Shown here: positions 1 to 8,746 of the stretch, one piece after another
Position numbering within the stretch: position 1 is the first letter of the stretch
Layout of the letters: each line of letters starts with the position of its first letter
Assembly (NCBI GenBank): GCA_024642265.1
Contig: JAHEBL010000012.1
Span: forward strand, 1-60,832
Length of the DNA: 60,832 nucleotides
Reading direction: 5' to 3'
Source of the DNA: Haliea sp.
GTDB lineage: Bacteria > Pseudomonadota > Gammaproteobacteria > Pseudomonadales > Halieaceae
Position numbers and translations under genes: made by a program
Notes under the pieces: generated by a model
What the model was told of the DNA's origin: nothing
Databases searched by the model: none
The model's input: the letters and a program-made list of their open reading frames with translations, nothing else

Positions 1-146
1 ACTCCGACAGCCTGCCACCGAGCGTGGCGGAGCAGTTTCAAAGCAACATCAGCCAGTTGCGCAGCGCGCTGCGCGAGAGCTCGAGCATCCAGTTACAGAA
101 GTGTGTAACCTATCTGCTGTCTCAAGCACCCATTGGCGGGCACTGA
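1..146 (+). CDS. C-terminal fragment of an unidentified protein
   Basis: An open frame runs from the left edge (first full codon at position 3) to a TGA at 144-146 and encodes 47 residues ending ...SQAPIGGH. The start lies outside the window. The piece is polar and helix-like (SVAEQFQSNISQLRSALRES) with one Cys. I do not recognise a family. It faces the ATP-NAD kinase family gene tail to tail, with about 70 bp between them that hold no obvious terminator hairpin. It could be a chance open frame, but it fills the whole available sequence without a stop and its composition looks coding. Confidence 0.45.
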   Translation, partial: SDSLPPSVAEQFQSNISQLRSALRESSSIQLQKCVTYLLSQAPIGGH

Positions 147-216
147 AGTCTGCTCGACAACAGGACTGTAACAGGCCAGACCTGCTATTGGGCTGATTGG
201 GTAGCCAACGCAGCTG

Positions 217-1356
217 TCAGATTGACGACACGCGGTAGAGGATCCGGTCGTCGTAGCCGGTGATTACGGTGCGCCAGCCGCTGAGTTCCAGGTCGAGTGC
301 GGGATCATTGGTATCCACCAGCAAGGGACGCCCTTCCAGCGCGGCGATTTTTGATTTGGCAGCTACCACCAGTATGTTGTCGAGACCCACCTTGCGGATG
401 ACCTCCGGCGAGAACTGCTGGTTGCCGCGGCCAAATACATTGCCCTGGCCCCCTATCACTGTCACCACGATGGCGGCGCCGGCAGGTGCGGCGACCAACA
501 GTTTCAACAGCGTGGCCTCGTCCGCATCATTTGCGAGCACCTCATTGTTGCGCACGACATCCACCCCCAACAGTGTGTTTTCCAGGCCAAGCTTCGCCAT
601 GATCGCCGCGGTGGTCGAACCAGGTCCGATGAGATAGGTGCGGTCCGGCTCCATATGCTCCACCAGCCAGTCCGCGATATCGTCCGCCACCAGTTCCGGA
701 CTCTCCCTGCCCCCGACCTTGGTATGCTGGAGGTAGCGCCCCTCGCCGGGAACGAGCATCTCGCCATAGAAGCGGCTGCGCACCTGGTCGTGTCGGAAGG
801 CCTCCTCGTCGATATCCCGGACTTCCCGGGCCATGAGCCCCACCAGCCCCCCCTGCACCAGTTGCAGCAATAATTCGCCCGCGGCTTCCGGTGATACGGC
901 AAACACGCCGGAGTGCATTTTCACTCCGGCCGGAATGCCCAGCACCGGAAAGTCGCTGCCGACCACATCGAATATATCCCTTGCCGTGCCGTCACCGCCG
1001 GCAAACAGTATGAGGTCCACACCCTGCGCACGCAGCTCCCGGACAGCTTCGCAGGTATCCTGCGCCGTACTGCCCCCCGGGACAGGTGTCCCCACCACAG
1101 TGTGTGGCACCCCGAGATGAGCCAGGGCGTCTGCACCCATGCCCCCTCCCCAGGTACTGAAAGTTACCGCAGTGCCGGCCTCCACAAGGGGCCGCAGCGC
1201 CCGCTCTACCCGGTCGAGGGCCCGGTGCTGTTGCTGCGGCGTGAGTTCAGCCAGGCGATCCCGCAGGGCCTGCCCGTCACTGCCTTTCAAGCCCAGGCTG
1301 CCACCCAGGCCCGCCAGCGGGTTCACCACCAGTCCGATATGCAATACCGCGGTCAT
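217..1356 (-). CDS. ATP-NAD kinase family protein
   Basis: The protein is 379 residues and belongs to the diacylglycerol kinase/NAD kinase superfold, in the longer COG3199-like 'ATP-NAD kinase' group rather than canonical PpnK/NadK. An N-terminal VVNPLAG segment and the nucleotide-binding GGDGTARD motif (near residues 120-127) support this. The family is assumed to phosphorylate NAD or a related small molecule, but the substrate is not settled, so kinase activity is inference. The ATG at 1356 overlaps the pdxB stop (TGATG), indicating translational coupling. A GTG one codon upstream is also possible. It is the last gene of the YheU-like/tusA/epmC/pdxB run. Confidence 0.82.
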   Translation of the reverse strand: MTAVLHIGLVVNPLAGLGGSLGLKGSDGQALRDRLAELTPQQQHRALDRVERALRPLVEAGTAVTFSTWGGGMGADALAHLGVPHTVVGTPVPGGSTAQDTCEAVRELRAQGVDLILFAGGDGTARDIFDVVGSDFPVLGIPAGVKMHSGVFAVSPEAAGELLLQLVQGGLVGLMAREVRDIDEEAFRHDQVRSRFYGEMLVPGEGRYLQHTKVGGRESPELVADDIADWLVEHMEPDRTYLIGPGSTTAAIMAKLGLENTLLGVDVVRNNEVLANDADEATLLKLLVAAPAGAAIVVTVIGGQGNVFGRGNQQFSPEVIRKVGLDNILVVAAKSKIAALEGRPLLVDTNDPALDLELSGWRTVITGYDDRILYRVSSI

Positions 1357-2504
1357 CACTGCGCACTCCCGGCAAGGCAGCCAAGCCCCACAAGCAGGCC
1401 CTGCTCCAGCGCACCCGGCGGCTGCGCGCTTACCACGCTACCGAGTATTTCGCGGCGCTCGGGGTATTCCCGGCGCAGCCGGTCGAAGCCGGCGGCCGCA
1501 GCGGTCGCGTCCGCGCCGAGTGTCGTTGCCCGCAGGGCTGCATCATCTGCCGCTATATCGTAGCGCTGGGAGAGAACAGTGCGCACCAGAGCCGCTCCCC
1601 CTTGCTGTGGAGCGAGCTGCAGCGGCGGCGGCGTGGCGGCGGCACTGCCCGGGTCCAGCCAGTTCAAACCCAGCTCGCCGGCCATCCCCTGCACCAGCAT
1701 GCGGGTGGCGAGCAACTTGCCGTCGAGGCTGTAGCCGGCGATGTGGGGGGTTCCAAACCTGACCCGGCGCAGCAGGTCGTGACTGATCGACGGCTCACCT
1801 TCCCAGACATCCAGCACCGTGTCAGGCCCATTGCCCCGCGCCAGCAGCGCCAGGAGTGCACGGTTATCGACAATCGGCCCCCGGCTGGCATTGACAAGCA
1901 GGCCGTCAGGCGCGAGCCGACCCAGTGCGGCCTCGTCCAGCAGGTGCCTGCTGGGCCAGGGCCTGCGGTCAGTCAGTTCCGCATGGAGGGTGACGACGGC
2001 GCAGCCGAGCACCTCGGCGAGCCCGGCGGGACGATCGATCAGCGCGTGGTCAAGCCAGGGGTCGTAGACAAGGTAATTGATATCGAGGGCGCGCAGGCGG
2101 GACGTAACCGCCCTGCCGATGACGCCGTAACCGACAATGCCCACCGGGGCACCTGCAAGTACCCGCTCCAGGTGATCTGCCACGCCTGCTATCGCTGCCA
2201 GCACATATTCCACTACCGAGTTCGCATTGGACCCCGGTGCATGCCGGAAACCGATGCCCCGCTCCTGCAGGTAGTCCCTGTCGATGTGGTCGACACCGCT
2301 GGTCGCGGTGCCGACAAAACGAACCGCGCTGTTGTCGAGCAGTTGCGCGTCCACCCTGGTTACCGAGCGCACCAGCAGGACATCCACCCCCTCGAGCTGC
2401 TCCGGGCGCAGGGCACGCCCGCTGAAGCGGGCCACCGTCCCGAGATCGCCGGCATAGTGTTCAACGGCGGGTATATTTTCGTCGGCCAGTATGCGCAATG
2501 TCAT
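1356..2504 (-). CDS. pdxB: Erythronate-4-phosphate dehydrogenase
   Basis: PdxB oxidises 4-phosphoerythronate with NAD in the DXP-dependent pyridoxal-5'-phosphate pathway in the cytoplasm. The 382 residues match the usual PdxB length (about 380). They show the N-terminal catalytic half (ADENIP start, TATSGVDHID), the Rossmann dinucleotide motif GIVGYGVIG near 122-130, the VNASRGPIVD segment carrying a catalytic Arg, and the PdxB-specific C-terminal dimerisation tail beyond about residue 290. The tail separates it from other D-2-hydroxyacid dehydrogenases. The start ATG overlaps the epmC stop by four bases (ATGA), and its own stop overlaps the next gene, so both junctions look coupled. Confidence 0.95.
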   Translation of the reverse strand: MTLRILADENIPAVEHYAGDLGTVARFSGRALRPEQLEGVDVLLVRSVTRVDAQLLDNSAVRFVGTATSGVDHIDRDYLQERGIGFRHAPGSNANSVVEYVLAAIAGVADHLERVLAGAPVGIVGYGVIGRAVTSRLRALDINYLVYDPWLDHALIDRPAGLAEVLGCAVVTLHAELTDRRPWPSRHLLDEAALGRLAPDGLLVNASRGPIVDNRALLALLARGNGPDTVLDVWEGEPSISHDLLRRVRFGTPHIAGYSLDGKLLATRMLVQGMAGELGLNWLDPGSAAATPPPLQLAPQQGGAALVRTVLSQRYDIAADDAALRATTLGADATAAAAGFDRLRREYPERREILGSVVSAQPPGALEQGLLVGLGCLAGSAQ

Positions 2505-3139
2505 GCTGTCAGCTCCGCCTGATCCAGTGCGAGCTCGCCGGCTTCCAGCCCCGTACCAAACTCCCGGGCCAGCGCATTGAAAAACAGTTCCGCCCGCTGT
2601 GGCAGCCCGACCTGCTGCCAGGCGTGTGCCTGTGCCAGCACCCGCTGCCGGAACGGTTCAGTATCGTACTCACCCGAGGCACCGAGATTATCGACACTGA
2701 TACGGAAAAGGTAGCCACACGCCCTGGAGAAAAACCACTCCAGCGCCTGTGGCTTGGCCTCGACCGCTTCGAAGGCCGCCTGCTGTTGCGGGCTGCGCCC
2801 ATCGGGGGCGTACCAGTAGCCAAAGTCAGCCAGTTGCCGGCGACTGTCGCCGGCGATACACCAGTGCGCCGCCTCGTGCAGAGCACTGGCAAAATAATCG
2901 CTGCGATAAAGCAGGCGGTGCATCTCGCCCTGCCCGCTGGCGGGCAGGTAATAAGGTTCGCTGGCGCCTCCTTCCAGGACCGTACACCAGCGTTTGGCAA
3001 AACACCGGGCGAATACCTGTTCGAGGCGCGCTGCGCTGAAGTGCACGTCTGCCGCACAGGACGTCGATTCCGCACCTGCCGGCCTGCAGTGCTCGCCAAG
3101 CGCGGTAATGGCCACGCTTCTTCTGGAGTCGCTGCTCAC
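2501..3139 (-). CDS. epmC: Elongation factor P hydroxylase (EpmC)
   Basis: EpmC hydroxylates the beta-lysylated lysine of elongation factor P, the last step of that modification. The family signature is very clear: GGASEPYYLP, ASALHEAAHWCIAG with a metal-binding HExxH-like pattern, DFGYWYAPDGRSPQQQAAFE and VEAKPQALEW. I place the start at the GTG at 3139, eight bases after the tusA stop, giving 212 residues (E. coli EpmC has 182). The first upstream in-frame ATG would run back into tusA with a composition unlike the family. The stop overlaps pdxB (ATGA). EpmA and EpmB are not in this window. Confidence 0.88.
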   Translation of the reverse strand: MSSDSRRSVAITALGEHCRPAGAESTSCAADVHFSAARLEQVFARCFAKRWCTVLEGGASEPYYLPASGQGEMHRLLYRSDYFASALHEAAHWCIAGDSRRQLADFGYWYAPDGRSPQQQAAFEAVEAKPQALEWFFSRACGYLFRISVDNLGASGEYDTEPFRQRVLAQAHAWQQVGLPQRAELFFNALAREFGTGLEAGELALDQAELTA

Positions 3140-3146
3140 AAGCGGC

Positions 3147-3383
3147 TCAAGCTCCCTTGCGCAGCAGGTAGCGGTAATTGCCATCCAACTCTTCCTGCTC
3201 CAGCAATTCATGACCCAGAAAACTGCAGAATTTCGGAATGTCCCGGCTGGTGGAGGGGTCGGTTGCCAATACCTGCAGGGTTTCGCCCTCCGCCAGGTCC
3301 CTGATCCGATTGTGCAACAGCATGACCGGCTCAGGGCAGAACAGGCCGGTGGCATCGAGAATATGATCAGGCTTTATCGACAT
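3147..3383 (-). CDS. tusA: Sulfurtransferase TusA
   Basis: This is a small cytoplasmic sulfur carrier that accepts persulfide sulfur from IscS and passes it toward TusBCD for tRNA 2-thiolation. From the ATG at 3383 the protein has 78 residues, with the defining LFCPEPVM motif whose Cys carries the sulfur. It also has the typical [21 protein letters not shown] segment in the second half. A TTG at 3398 that overlaps the upstream gene's stop (TTGA) would add five residues and is an alternative start. It lies in the run YheU-like, tusA, epmC, pdxB; TusA and EpmC both act on the translation machinery. Confidence 0.93.
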   Translation of the reverse strand: MSIKPDHILDATGLFCPEPVMLLHNRIRDLAEGETLQVLATDPSTSRDIPKFCSFLGHELLEQEELDGNYRYLLRKGA

Positions 3384-3394
3384 AACTATCTTTA

Positions 3395-3634
3395 TCAATC
3401 CAGCAACATGCGTGCCTGCTCGGTCGGCACCAGGTCCCAGTGCTCACTGTCCACATCGTAGACGATGAGTAACTCACCCCTGTGCAGCAAACCGCGCAGG
3501 CTGCCCACCTTTTGCTCAAGGCTAAGTTCGCGTTCGCCATAGTCGGTGCCATCCCTGCTGGCAAACTCCTCCAGCAGAGCCTGTAGCACGCCGGCCTCGA
3601 GTCGCTGTGGTGGTACTTCTACAAATTGCGCCAT
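3395..3634 (-). CDS. UPF0270 (YheU-like) small protein
   Basis: The 79-residue protein matches the UPF0270/YheU family. It has an N-terminal [17 protein letters not shown] helix, the hallmark REGTDYGE-type segment (here [18 protein letters not shown]), and a short C-terminal strand with [13 protein letters not shown]. No biochemical role is established for this family. A GGGAA sequence a few bases ahead of the ATG could serve as ribosome binding site. It is the first gene of the leftward run ending in pdxB and the ATP-NAD kinase family gene, and is divergent from the GcvR-like gene across 100 bp that must contain both promoters. Confidence 0.85.
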   Translation of the reverse strand: MAQFVEVPPQRLEAGVLQALLEEFASRDGTDYGERELSLEQKVGSLRGLLHRGELLIVYDVDSEHWDLVPTEQARMLLD

Positions 3635-3735
3635 GGGTTCCCGGGTGGGCTGGCCACTGCCAGTCCTGTTCGCTAGTGTAGTGCCCGATAGCGCGCTAAT
3701 ATACGGGCTGCGCCTGTGAATGTGGAGTCAAACTG

Positions 3736-4260
3736 GTGGAAACTTCCTACATCGTTACCTTTATCGGCGACGACCGTCCGGGCCTGGTCGAGTCTCTCTC
3801 GCGTGTTATTGAAAGTAACCGGGGCAACTGGCTGGAGAGCCGGCTGTCACAGTTGGGGGGCAAGTTCGCGGGCCTGGTGCTGGTAACCCTGCCCGGCGAG
3901 AACGGCCCGGCGCTTGAGGCTGACCTGAAGGGGCTTTCCACCAGCGGTCTCAGCGTGCGCGTGACCCCGGCGGAGGCGCTCACGAGTGGCAAACGCGGTC
4001 GCAGCATCACACTCACGGTAATAGGTCCCGATCGCCTGGGCATCGTCCGGGAAATCTCGCGGGCACTGGCGCAACGTGAAGTGAACGTGGTGGAGATGGA
4101 CAGCGAGGTCACCAGCGCGCCGATGAGCGCGGAGTTACTTTTCAGCGCCCGTATCGACGCAGAAATACCCGAACAACTCGACCTGGATGATCTCGAGGAC
4201 AGCCTCGAGGAAATCGCCAACCACATGACACTGGAGATCGAGCTGGAACGGGGGAGTTGA
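3736..4260 (+). CDS. GcvR-like ACT-domain regulatory protein
   Basis: The 174 residues form two tandem ACT domains: residues about 4-75 (SYIVTFIGDDRPGLVESLS) and 90-170 (ITLTVIGPDRLGIVREISRAL). This is the architecture of GcvR, which represses the glycine cleavage operon through GcvA in enterics. Here the role is inferred, since neither GcvA nor gcv genes are in the window. The start is GTG, with GGAG at 3724-3727 eight bases ahead, which supports this choice. It converges with a small membrane-protein gene, with ten bases between the stops. Confidence 0.8.
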   Translation: METSYIVTFIGDDRPGLVESLSRVIESNRGNWLESRLSQLGGKFAGLVLVTLPGENGPALEADLKGLSTSGLSVRVTPAEALTSGKRGRSITLTVIGPDRLGIVREISRALAQREVNVVEMDSEVTSAPMSAELLFSARIDAEIPEQLDLDDLEDSLEEIANHMTLEIELERGS

Positions 4261-4270
4261 TCTGACGCCG

Positions 4271-4501
4271 CTACTGCGGCCCCTCATCACCTCGCAGCAA
4301 TTTACGCAGACCAATCCAGACCAGCGCTGCGGTCCCCGCCAATGCGATTACCAGCAACACTACCAGCCCGGTGACCAGCGTCAGTTCCAGCATTTCCTCT
4401 TGCGACACGCCAAACTGGTCGACAGCCATCCACACCAGTGCAGCCAGGGCGAACGTACCGAGCAGGATAGTGCGCAGGTAGCGCCGGGCAGCCCTGCTCA
4501 T
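4271..4501 (-). CDS. Small two-helix membrane protein, unknown function
   Basis: Starting from the ATG at 4501, 13 bases beyond the aroC stop, the protein has 76 residues. A basic N-terminus (MSRAARRYLR) is followed by two hydrophobic stretches of about 18-20 residues (near 11-27 and 39-62) and a short charged tail (RKLLRGDEGPQ). This predicts an inner-membrane hairpin. I do not recognise a family. A longer in-frame reading upstream overlaps aroC and has an implausible composition. The position right after aroC suggests co-transcription, but nothing links it functionally to aromatic biosynthesis. Confidence 0.6.
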   Translation of the reverse strand: MSRAARRYLRTILLGTFALAALVWMAVDQFGVSQEEMLELTLVTGLVVLLVIALAGTAALVWIGLRKLLRGDEGPQ

Positions 4502-4514
4502 CGAGCCACCACTG

Positions 4515-5633
4515 TCAGCCGGAGTTTTGCGGCTTGTTTGCCGAAGCGGGCAACACCGGTGTATCACACTGCACATCCATGTTCTGGCCACGGTGGCGCA
4601 GTGCGTGATCCATCAACACAATGGCCAGCATGGCCTCTGCTATCGGCGTGGCGCGAATGCCCACGCAGGGATCGTGACGGCCGTGGGTGGACATTTCTGT
4701 GGGCTTGCCGGCTGTGTCGATGGTGGCCCCAGGCTGGCGGATACTGGATGTGGGCTTGAGCGCGATACTGACTGTAATGTCCTGCCCACTCGAAATCCCG
4801 CCGAGTATCCCCCCCGCGTTGTTGCCCACGAAGCCTTCCGGAGTCAGAAGGTCGCGATGCTCGCTGCCCGCTTGCTCCACCGCGGCAAAACCGGCGCCGA
4901 TTTCCACGCCCTTGACGGCGTTGATTCCCATCATGGCATGGGCGATATCGGCATCCAGCCGGTCAAAAACCGGCTCGCCCAGACCGGGCATTACACCGCT
5001 GGCGACGATGTTGATACGCGCACCGATGGAATCCCCGCGCTTGTTCAGCGCAGCCATGTACTCCTCCATCTGGCTGATTTTGTCGGGATCCGGGCAGAAG
5101 AAAGGATTGGTCTCCACTGTCTCCCAGTCCAGGCGTTCTGCAGCAATAGGCCCCAACTGTGCGAGGTAGCCTCGAATCTCTATGCCGTAACGCCAGGACA
5201 GGTATTTTTTGGCGATCGCACCGGCCGCCACCCGCATGGCCGTTTCGCGGGCCGAGGAGCGACCACCACCACGGTAGTCGCGGAAGCCGTACTTCTGGTT
5301 GTAGGTGTAATCTGCGTGCGCCGGCCGAAAGGTATCCTTGATGTTGGAGTAGTCCTTGGAGCGCTGGTCGGTGTTTTCGATAAGCAGCCCAATCGGTGTC
5401 CCGGTGGTAAGCCCTTCGAATACACCAGAAAGGATTCTCACCTCATCGGCTTCGCGGCGCTGGGTGGTAAAACGCGAGGTCCCTGGCTTGCGCCTGTCCA
5501 GATCCCGCTGCAGGTCGCTGGCCGCAAGCGCCAGCCCCGGAGGACAGCCATCGACGATACATCCCAGGGCGGGCCCGTGGCTCTCGCCGAAGCTGGTTAC
5601 CGTGAATAGTTTGCCAATCGTATTGCCCGCCAT
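4515..5633 (-). CDS. aroC: Chorismate synthase
   Basis: AroC converts 5-enolpyruvylshikimate-3-phosphate to chorismate with reduced FMN, the last common step of aromatic amino-acid synthesis. The 372 residues are near the usual length and carry the family signatures [18 protein letters not shown] (about 16-33), the [19 protein letters not shown] segment (about 121-140), and the C-terminal [16 protein letters not shown] block. The start ATG at 5633 matches the canonical [10 protein letters not shown] beginning. It follows prmB by 44 bp, an arrangement common in gammaproteobacteria, so the two are probably co-transcribed. Confidence 0.97.
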   Translation of the reverse strand: MAGNTIGKLFTVTSFGESHGPALGCIVDGCPPGLALAASDLQRDLDRRKPGTSRFTTQRREADEVRILSGVFEGLTTGTPIGLLIENTDQRSKDYSNIKDTFRPAHADYTYNQKYGFRDYRGGGRSSARETAMRVAAGAIAKKYLSWRYGIEIRGYLAQLGPIAAERLDWETVETNPFFCPDPDKISQMEEYMAALNKRGDSIGARINIVASGVMPGLGEPVFDRLDADIAHAMMGINAVKGVEIGAGFAAVEQAGSEHRDLLTPEGFVGNNAGGILGGISSGQDITVSIALKPTSSIRQPGATIDTAGKPTEMSTHGRHDPCVGIRATPIAEAMLAIVLMDHALRHRGQNMDVQCDTPVLPASANKPQNSG

Positions 5634-5677
5634 TATGCACTCGCGTCTGTTTTCAAAAGCCGCATATTATAAGCAGA

Positions 5678-6622
5678 TCAGGCCAGCCATGCGCCGTAAT
5701 CTTGCAACTCTTTGCCCGTCAATGCGAATACGCCGTGACCGCCGTGTTCGAACTCCAGCCAGGTGAACGCAACCCTGGGGTAGGCCTGCTCCAGCGCTGA
5801 CCAGCTGTTGCCCACCTCCACCACCAGCAAGCCGTCGGGACGCAGGTAGCGGCGTGCGCCGGCCAGAATCCTGCGTGTCAGCTCGAGTCCGTCAGGACCG
5901 GAACCCAGCGAGAGCTCGGGCTCGTGGCGGAATTCAGCTGGCAGGTCTGCCAGGTCCTCGCTGTCGACATAGGGCGGGTTGCTGAGAATCAGGTCGTACT
6001 GCGCGTCATCCAGCGCGGCAAATACATCCGACTGGATTATATTGACCCGGTCGGACAAACCCATGGCTTGCGCATTCTCCCTGGCCAGCTCGAGTGCCCC
6101 GGCATCAATGTCCAGCAGGTCAACCTGCACATCCGGGTAATAGTGCGCCACGGCCAGCCCTATACAGCCACCACCGCAGCACAAATCCAGTATACGCCGC
6201 GGCGCCGGGCCACTGTACCAGGGCTGGAACTCATTGAGGATGAGTTCCGCGATAGGTGACCTCGGAATAATGGCGCGCGGGTCGCTGAGAAACTCCAGAC
6301 CGGCAAACCACGCCTTGCCCAGCAGGTATGGCAGTGGTGTGTGATGCTCAATCCGCGCGCGCAGCAGCGATTTGATCCTGCTGAAGGCAGCCGGCGCCAG
6401 CGGGTGAGGCAACACTCCGTCGTCCGAATCCAGCGGCAGGTCTGCTACCGACAGCACCAGCTGCACCGCCTCGTCCCACGCGTTGTCGGTACCGTGGCCG
6501 AAAAAAACATCACTGTGCTCCAGCGCGTCACTGCAATAGTCCAGTGCCTCGCCGATGGTGCGCGGCATACTCTTCGTCGGATCATTCTCATTCATGGGAG
6601 CCGGGGATACCTTGTCAGTCAC
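5678..6622 (-). CDS. prmB: Ribosomal protein L3 glutamine methyltransferase
   Basis: PrmB uses S-adenosylmethionine to N5-methylate a glutamine of ribosomal protein L3. The 314 residues show a SAM-binding motif DLCCGGGCIG (about 146-155), an acidic LLDID strand end, and the catalytic NPPY motif at about 215-218. The N-terminal helical domain fits PrmB, and its length matches E. coli (310) better than the release-factor enzyme PrmC. Translation likely starts at the GTG at 6622, preceded by an excellent AGGAGG five bases upstream. An internal ATG nine codons later lacks such a site. It is divergent from folE. Confidence 0.92.
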   Translation of the reverse strand: MTDKVSPAPMNENDPTKSMPRTIGEALDYCSDALEHSDVFFGHGTDNAWDEAVQLVLSVADLPLDSDDGVLPHPLAPAAFSRIKSLLRARIEHHTPLPYLLGKAWFAGLEFLSDPRAIIPRSPIAELILNEFQPWYSGPAPRRILDLCCGGGCIGLAVAHYYPDVQVDLLDIDAGALELARENAQAMGLSDRVNIIQSDVFAALDDAQYDLILSNPPYVDSEDLADLPAEFRHEPELSLGSGPDGLELTRRILAGARRYLRPDGLLVVEVGNSWSALEQAYPRVAFTWLEFEHGGHGVFALTGKELQDYGAWLA

Positions 6623-6775
6623 GATGCCTCCTGCAAATAGGCGGCCTGCTGCGCGCCAGTGTACCCGATACCGACCGTTTTCGGCTCGATTGCCACGCCC
6701 ATGGCGGGTTGCTACTATTCCCTGCCCTGCCCCGGAGCTTACCTGGACGGGCAGTCAACACGAGGAGCATGGCCT

Positions 6776-7324
6776 GTGGAAGAGCACTGGGAAAAAATCA
6801 TCGAGGCTATCGGTGAGGACCTGAACAGGCCCGGACTCGCGGACACGCCCAAGCGAGCGGCCAAGGCTTTCCAGTTCCTCACCCGCGGTTACGGTCAGTC
6901 GGTTGAAGAGGTGGTAAACAACGCGCTGTTCCCCTCCGATTCCAGCGAAATGATCCTGGTGCAGGACGTTGAGCTGTACTCACTGTGCGAACATCATCTG
7001 CTGCCGTTTATCGGCAAGTGCCACGTGGCTTATCTGCCAACAGGCAAGGTGCTGGGCTTGTCGAAGGTCGCGAGAATCGTCGACTTGTATGCACGGCGCC
7101 TGCAGATTCAGGAGGCCCTCACCGTCCAGATCGCCGAGACTATTATGGAAGTCACGGAGGCCGAAGGCGTAGGCGTTATTATCGAGGCCAAGCATATGTG
7201 CATGATGATGCGCGGAGTGGAAAAGCAGAACTCGCTGATGAAAACGTCGGCGATGCTGGGAAGTTTCCGCACTGAACATAAAACACGGGAGGAGTTTCTC
7301 TCCCTGCTGCAGATGAAACGCTAG
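6776..7324 (+). CDS. folE: GTP cyclohydrolase I
   Basis: FolE opens the folate pathway by converting GTP to 7,8-dihydroneopterin triphosphate. From the GTG at 6776 the protein has 182 residues. It carries zinc ligands Cys71 and His74 in [13 protein letters not shown] and Cys142 in [10 protein letters not shown], plus [17 protein letters not shown] and the C-terminal TREEFL segment. The open frame extends upstream to 6659, but those 39 residues have no family counterpart. GAGGAG just before the GTG (6762-6767, spacing eight) fixes the start. Its TAG stop interlocks with the stop of the convergent gene in one CTAG palindrome. Confidence 0.95.
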   Translation: MEEHWEKIIEAIGEDLNRPGLADTPKRAAKAFQFLTRGYGQSVEEVVNNALFPSDSSEMILVQDVELYSLCEHHLLPFIGKCHVAYLPTGKVLGLSKVARIVDLYARRLQIQEALTVQIAETIMEVTEAEGVGVIIEAKHMCMMMRGVEKQNSLMKTSAMLGSFRTEHKTREEFLSLLQMKR

Positions 7325-7875
7325 GGCGCCACTTCCAGCAGTTCCGCGTGGAGATACTGCCTGTCGGCGGTACGTGAGGCGGCGAAAATAATCAGCAGGC
7401 TGCCGGAATCGGCACCCAGTGCGTAGACACGGTAGCGTTGCTGCTCCTCTCTGCCATACAGCAGCGGCTGATGGAATACCCGGTTGGCCCATTGTACGCC
7501 CCGACCGCAGGCCCTGCCCTGGCAGGCAAACAGCAGCCTGGCACCCTCGAGTTTTTCGGCCCGCCCGGCCAGTTCATCCATAACCTCTATGGACGTGAAT
7601 CCGTCGATGATCTGCCAGGTGTAGCTGCTCAGCTTGCCGTTGTGGCGTTCGCTGTCCTTGAAACGCCAGGCACCACCGATCTTCTGCATGGCCCCCAGGC
7701 CAACCTCATAATCCAGAACGCCCTCTTCATCCAGCTCGAGGAGCTTGGCATGGGGGTAATCATTCAAGTGCTGCAGCAGCTCCAGCCCCGTGGTTGCCTG
7801 TGTTGTTGCCGCGCTGGTCATCGCCAGCAGCAGGGCCAGAATGACCCCGGTTACAACTACGCCAACTCCTCTCAT
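7321..7875 (-). CDS. DUF4892 family exported protein
   Basis: From the ATG at 7875, preceded by a good GGGAG at suitable spacing, the protein has 184 residues and begins with a cleavable-type signal peptide ([22 protein letters not shown]). The mature part has the DUF4892 pattern: a C-x(4)-C pair in [10 protein letters not shown] followed by [13 protein letters not shown] and a Q-Y-x(3)-AL strand. DUF4892 proteins are periplasmic or outer-membrane associated, with unknown function. Sixteen bases separate it from the alpha/beta hydrolase gene upstream, so it likely ends the gpsA-sixA-hydrolase operon. Its stop shares CTAG with the folE stop. Confidence 0.8.
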   Translation of the reverse strand: MRGVGVVVTGVILALLLAMTSAATTQATTGLELLQHLNDYPHAKLLELDEEGVLDYEVGLGAMQKIGGAWRFKDSERHNGKLSSYTWQIIDGFTSIEVMDELAGRAEKLEGARLLFACQGRACGRGVQWANRVFHQPLLYGREEQQRYRVYALGADSGSLLIIFAASRTADRQYLHAELLEVAP

Positions 7876-7891
7876 CTTGCTCCCATTCGTG

Positions 7892-8746
7892 TCATGCCTG
7901 TAAAAAGTCGTTGATATGCTGCGCCACGATAGCAGCACCGGGCTCCATATGAAAATGATGTCCACCGCTTACCTGGACAATATCCAACTGGCGGATATGC
8001 CTGCTTGCCTGCTGTGCCAGCTCCGGGTGCTCACCAAAGCCCCCCAGCGCGAGCAGCAACAGCGTGGGCATGCTGAGCGCACCCAGCACCGCCTCGATCT
8101 GGCCATTCGTCAGCTTCACGGCGGATGCACCCCGCAGGCGTAAATCGGTAGTCCAGGTATAGCCACCTTCACAGGGGCGCAGATTGCGCTCCACGAGGGC
8201 CATGGCGGCATCGATCGGCAGTGACGAGCGCTTGCGGCTCGCCAGTGCCGACTCCGGACTGGGGTAAATGCGATTCTCGCGCCGCATCCAGTAGCGCTTG
8301 TCATCGAGAAAGCGGCGCATCTGCGCGGGAAACTGGTCCTCGGCGACAGGCCCCGGCACCACCCCGTCCAACAGCACGAGGCGCTCCACCCGCTCGGGTA
8401 TCGCGCTTGCCAGCAAGCTGGAGATGATGGCCCCGCGGGAATGCCCCATCAGGGAAAAGCGATCCCAGCCCAGGGCGTCGAGCACGCCCAGCAATTCCGG
8501 CAGGTCGTCCCAGATCTGGTAGCCCGCATCCCTGGATCGGTTCGCGCTGAGCCCATGACCGGTGAGATCCACCGCTACCAAGTGATATTGTGCCAGCAGC
8601 GGCCCAATAATCCCGAAACTGGCGGCATTATCCAGCCAGCCATGCAAGGCCAGCAGCGGCCTTTTGCCAGTATCGCCCCAGGACAGGCCCGCCAGGTGCA
8701 GACCATTGATTTCCCAGCTGAGCGCGACTGGCAATGACGCGTTCAT
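7892..8746 (-). CDS. Alpha/beta hydrolase
   Basis: The 284-residue protein is an alpha/beta hydrolase. It has an oxyanion-hole HGW (about residues 35-37), the nucleophile elbow GHSRG (101-105, Ser103) and a late His in VSGGHHFHMEP. The substrate cannot be told from sequence; the family includes esterases, epoxide hydrolases and haloalkane dehalogenases. The ATG at 8746 overlaps the sixA stop (ATGA). This indicates coupling and rules against the slightly longer upstream start. Its place in the gpsA-sixA operon hints at a lipid or phospholipid role, but that is a guess. Confidence 0.85.
   Translation of the reverse strand: MNASLPVALSWEINGLHLAGLSWGDTGKRPLLALHGWLDNAASFGIIGPLLAQYHLVAVDLTGHGLSANRSRDAGYQIWDDLPELLGVLDALGWDRFSLMGHSRGAIISSLLASAIPERVERLVLLDGVVPGPVAEDQFPAQMRRFLDDKRYWMRRENRIYPSPESALASRKRSSLPIDAAMALVERNLRPCEGGYTWTTDLRLRGASAVKLTNGQIEAVLGALSMPTLLLLALGGFGEHPELAQQASRHIRQLDIVQVSGGHHFHMEPGAAIVAQHINDFLQA

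Noticed and set aside
6659-6775. Upstream extension of folE to an ATG at 6659
   Set aside because: The 39 extra residues do not resemble FolE, and a strong GAGGAG precedes the GTG at 6776, which yields the family's usual length.
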